Source: Arthrobacter sp. GMC3
GTDB lineage: Bacteria; Actinomycetota; Actinomycetes; Actinomycetales; Micrococcaceae
Assembly: GCF_002929305.1 (NCBI RefSeq)
Contig: NZ_PJIO01000001.1
Span: forward strand, 1-64,000
Reading direction: 5' to 3'
Length of the DNA stretch: 64,000 nucleotides
Position numbers and translations under genes: made by a program
Shown: one piece after another, positions 62,568 through 64,000 of the stretch
Numbering within the stretch: the stretch's first letter is position 1
Layout: every line of letters starts with the position of its first letter
Notes under the pieces: model-generated
What the model was told of the DNA's origin: nothing
Seen by the model: the letters and a program-made list of their open reading frames with translations, nothing else
Database searches by the model: none

Positions 62568-62636
62568 GTTCGCTTCGGTCAACTCCTTCGTAGTTGGTGG
62601 CGGGTGCTAGCGCCTGGGCACCCGCCACCTTTCCTT

Positions 62637-64000
62637 TTACTTCTTCGGAGTCAATCCGAGAATTGTCAGGGTCATATCCGGGCCGATTCCAGGGCTAGGA
62701 ACGTAATTCGCCGTCGAATCCAGCGGCCATCCGTCCCAATGAGTACTATTCACCAGAAGTACGCCGCCGTAGTTGTAGAGAGGTATTTCCGGAACTTGGT
62801 CGAAGACAATCTGCTCCATTTCGGCCAGAATCGGCTTCTGGGCCGTTTTGTCGATTGTGCTTCCCAGCTTTTGCTGCAGAAGATCGAAGTCTGCGTTGTT
62901 GAACCGACCGAAGTTGGTCGCCGCTGCCTCACCGATGGGCTTGGTTGATGCCCCAACAAGTGCACTGTAAGTTGCGTAGGGTCCCCGACCTGCACCGGGA
63001 TATGACAACGCCATCCCAAAGTTGCCCTTGGTCATGGAATCTTGGCGGGCCGCAGCGGTGAGTCCATCCAGCGCTACATCGATGCCAAGATTGTCCTTCA
63101 ACTGCTGGCGGATCAGGTTGGCTACACCGTCAAGGTTCCAGTAGGCGTTGCCGCGTTCATAGGTGAGTGTCAGCGGGAAAGACTTTCCGTCTTTAACGAG
63201 TTTCCCATCGGCAATGGTGACTCCGGCGTCAGCCAGCAGTTTCTTTGCCTTGGAAGAATCTTGTTTCTGTGTCAGCCCTTTGAATTTGTCTGCGATGTAG
63301 TCAGACGCCACCTGGCTGTTCAGCCCCACTGGGTTGGCGAGGTCAAACGGTTTGGGCTGGTTCGCGAACGCAACTTTGCGCAAGTCATCCGCGTTGATCG
63401 CATTTTGGATGGCTTGACGAACGGGCAGTTCGTTGTAAGGTGCTTGATCCATGTTGAACAGAACAGCGACCATGCTGCCGTCGGGTTGGAGTACCGCATG
63501 GTGAGTATCAGGGTTTGAGCTGACATAGCCCTTGACATCGGTGGCAAGGAACGACCAGTCGATTTCGTCCTTAGTTATACGTGCCTGAGCGTTGGCTGCA
63601 TTGTTAGGGACGAAATCCAGTTCCTTGACCGGGACTTGGCCTCCCCAGTAGTCCGTTCGAGCCTTTAGGCTGACCAGTTGGGGAGTGACATTTGAAACTG
63701 TGTATGGTCCGGTAACCACGGGATCGGAGTTCCTGAAGGTAACAGGATCGACATCTTTCCAGACATGCTCGGGGACGATGGGGGCATCCGTTGCGAGCTG
63801 GGAGAGTCGCGAGTAGGCCAGCACGTCCCAATCAACTTTGACGCTGTAATCGCCTTCAGCCTCGACCGAGGTGTAGTTGACCCCCGTGAGGTTCAATTGC
63901 GGATTCTTTATCGGGACCATGAGGCTGTACACGAAATCCGCGGATGTCAGCTTCGTGCCATCTGACCACTTCACATCGTCGCGAAGGTTGAGGGTGACGC
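62637..64000 (-). CDS. Family 5 extracellular solute-binding protein, N-terminus outside the window
   Basis: The visible 450 or so residues run from a VTLNLRDDVKWSDGTKL stretch to the end. KWSDGTKLTSADFVYSL is the family 5 (OppA/DppA) landmark. The sequence continues beyond 64000, so the signal peptide and lipobox are not seen. It binds the imported ligand outside the membrane. The C-terminal gene end is 54 bases before the OppB start, so this is the first gene of the Opp/GH operon. Confidence 0.92.
   Translation of the reverse strand, partial: VTLNLRDDVKWSDGTKLTSADFVYSLMVPIKNPQLNLTGVNYTSVEAEGDYSVKVDWDVLAYSRLSQLATDAPIVPEHVWKDVDPVTFRNSDPVVTGPYTVSNVTPQLVSLKARTDYWGGQVPVKELDFVPNNAANAQARITKDEIDWSFLATDVKGYVSSNPDTHHAVLQPDGSMVAVLFNMDQAPYNELPVRQAIQNAINADDLRKVAFANQPKPFDLANPVGLNSQVASDYIADKFKGLTQKQDSSKAKKLLADAGVTIADGKLVKDGKSFPLTLTYERGNAYWNLDGVANLIRQQLKDNLGIDVALDGLTAAARQDSMTKGNFGMALSYPGAGRGPYATYSALVGASTKPIGEAAATNFGRFNNADFDLLQQKLGSTIDKTAQKPILAEMEQIVFDQVPEIPLYNYGGVLLVNSTHWDGWPLDSTANYVPSPGIGPDMTLTILGLTPKK

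Overview
The window looks like a chromosomal stretch of a high-GC actinobacterium of the Micrococcaceae, most likely Arthrobacter or a close relative. This is inferred from gene content, not from a database search. The evidence is a dnaK-grpE-dnaJ-hspR operon with HAIR-type HspR operators, a SAM-IV class riboswitch, a TPP riboswitch before a ykoEDC-type thiamine-precursor transporter, an Mrp antiporter with fused A and B subunits, DUF4235 and SHOCT proteins, many GTG/TTG starts, and a few leaderless-looking starts.

Layout. 0-9 kb: an AEC transporter, an epimerase-like reductase, a MarR/DHA2 exporter pair with a clear operator, panD, a LysR/MFS pair, a fatty acid desaturase and an AlaDH/PNT-fold dehydrogenase. 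9.4 kb: tRNA-Gly(CCC). 9.6-20.6 kb: ion homeostasis, with a KhtTU-like K+/H+ antiporter, dcd, a UMF1-type MFS protein, the six-gene mrp operon and a DUF4235 protein. 20.8-24 kb: the TPP-controlled ykoEDC module. 24-30 kb: ldh, an HTH-MurA-like fusion, and a SAM-IV-controlled sulfur operon (DUF1737, rhodanese, metZ). 30-42 kb: membrane lipid and folate genes (a rhomboid-like/DUF2156 protein, pabC, a cardiolipin synthase, a P-loop kinase-PabB fusion), followed by small transport and enzyme genes. 42.2-46.6 kb: the heat-shock operon. 46.6-56.5 kb: an LAxTG-anchored Fn3 protein, a SWIM-SNF2 helicase, trmB, a DEAD-box RNA helicase and a second CPA2 antiporter. 56.5-64 kb: an accessory-looking catabolic cluster with the remnant of an alcohol dehydrogenase, a cytoplasmic GH29-like hydrolase, and an Opp-type ABC transporter whose binding protein runs off the window.

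How the parts work together. Three proton-coupled cation antiporters (KhtTU-like, Mrp, and the one at 55 kb), the cardiolipin synthase and the possible lysyl-lipid synthase suggest investment in pH, salt and envelope stress. Two metabolite riboswitches control sulfur and thiamine supply. The last cluster looks like uptake of a glycoconjugate or oligosaccharide followed by hydrolysis inside the cell.

I found no CRISPR array, insertion sequence, phage module or toxin-antitoxin pair. I also saw no clearly new multi-gene defence or biosynthetic system. The least ordinary items are the HTH-MurA fusion, the kinase-PabB fusion, the rhomboid-like domain with both catalytic residues replaced, the tandem operator before khtTU, the GH/Opp cluster beside a broken dehydrogenase, and a stop-codon-linked intergenic repeat family. 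Terminal starts were chosen by eye from Shine-Dalgarno and homology cues and may be off by some codons.
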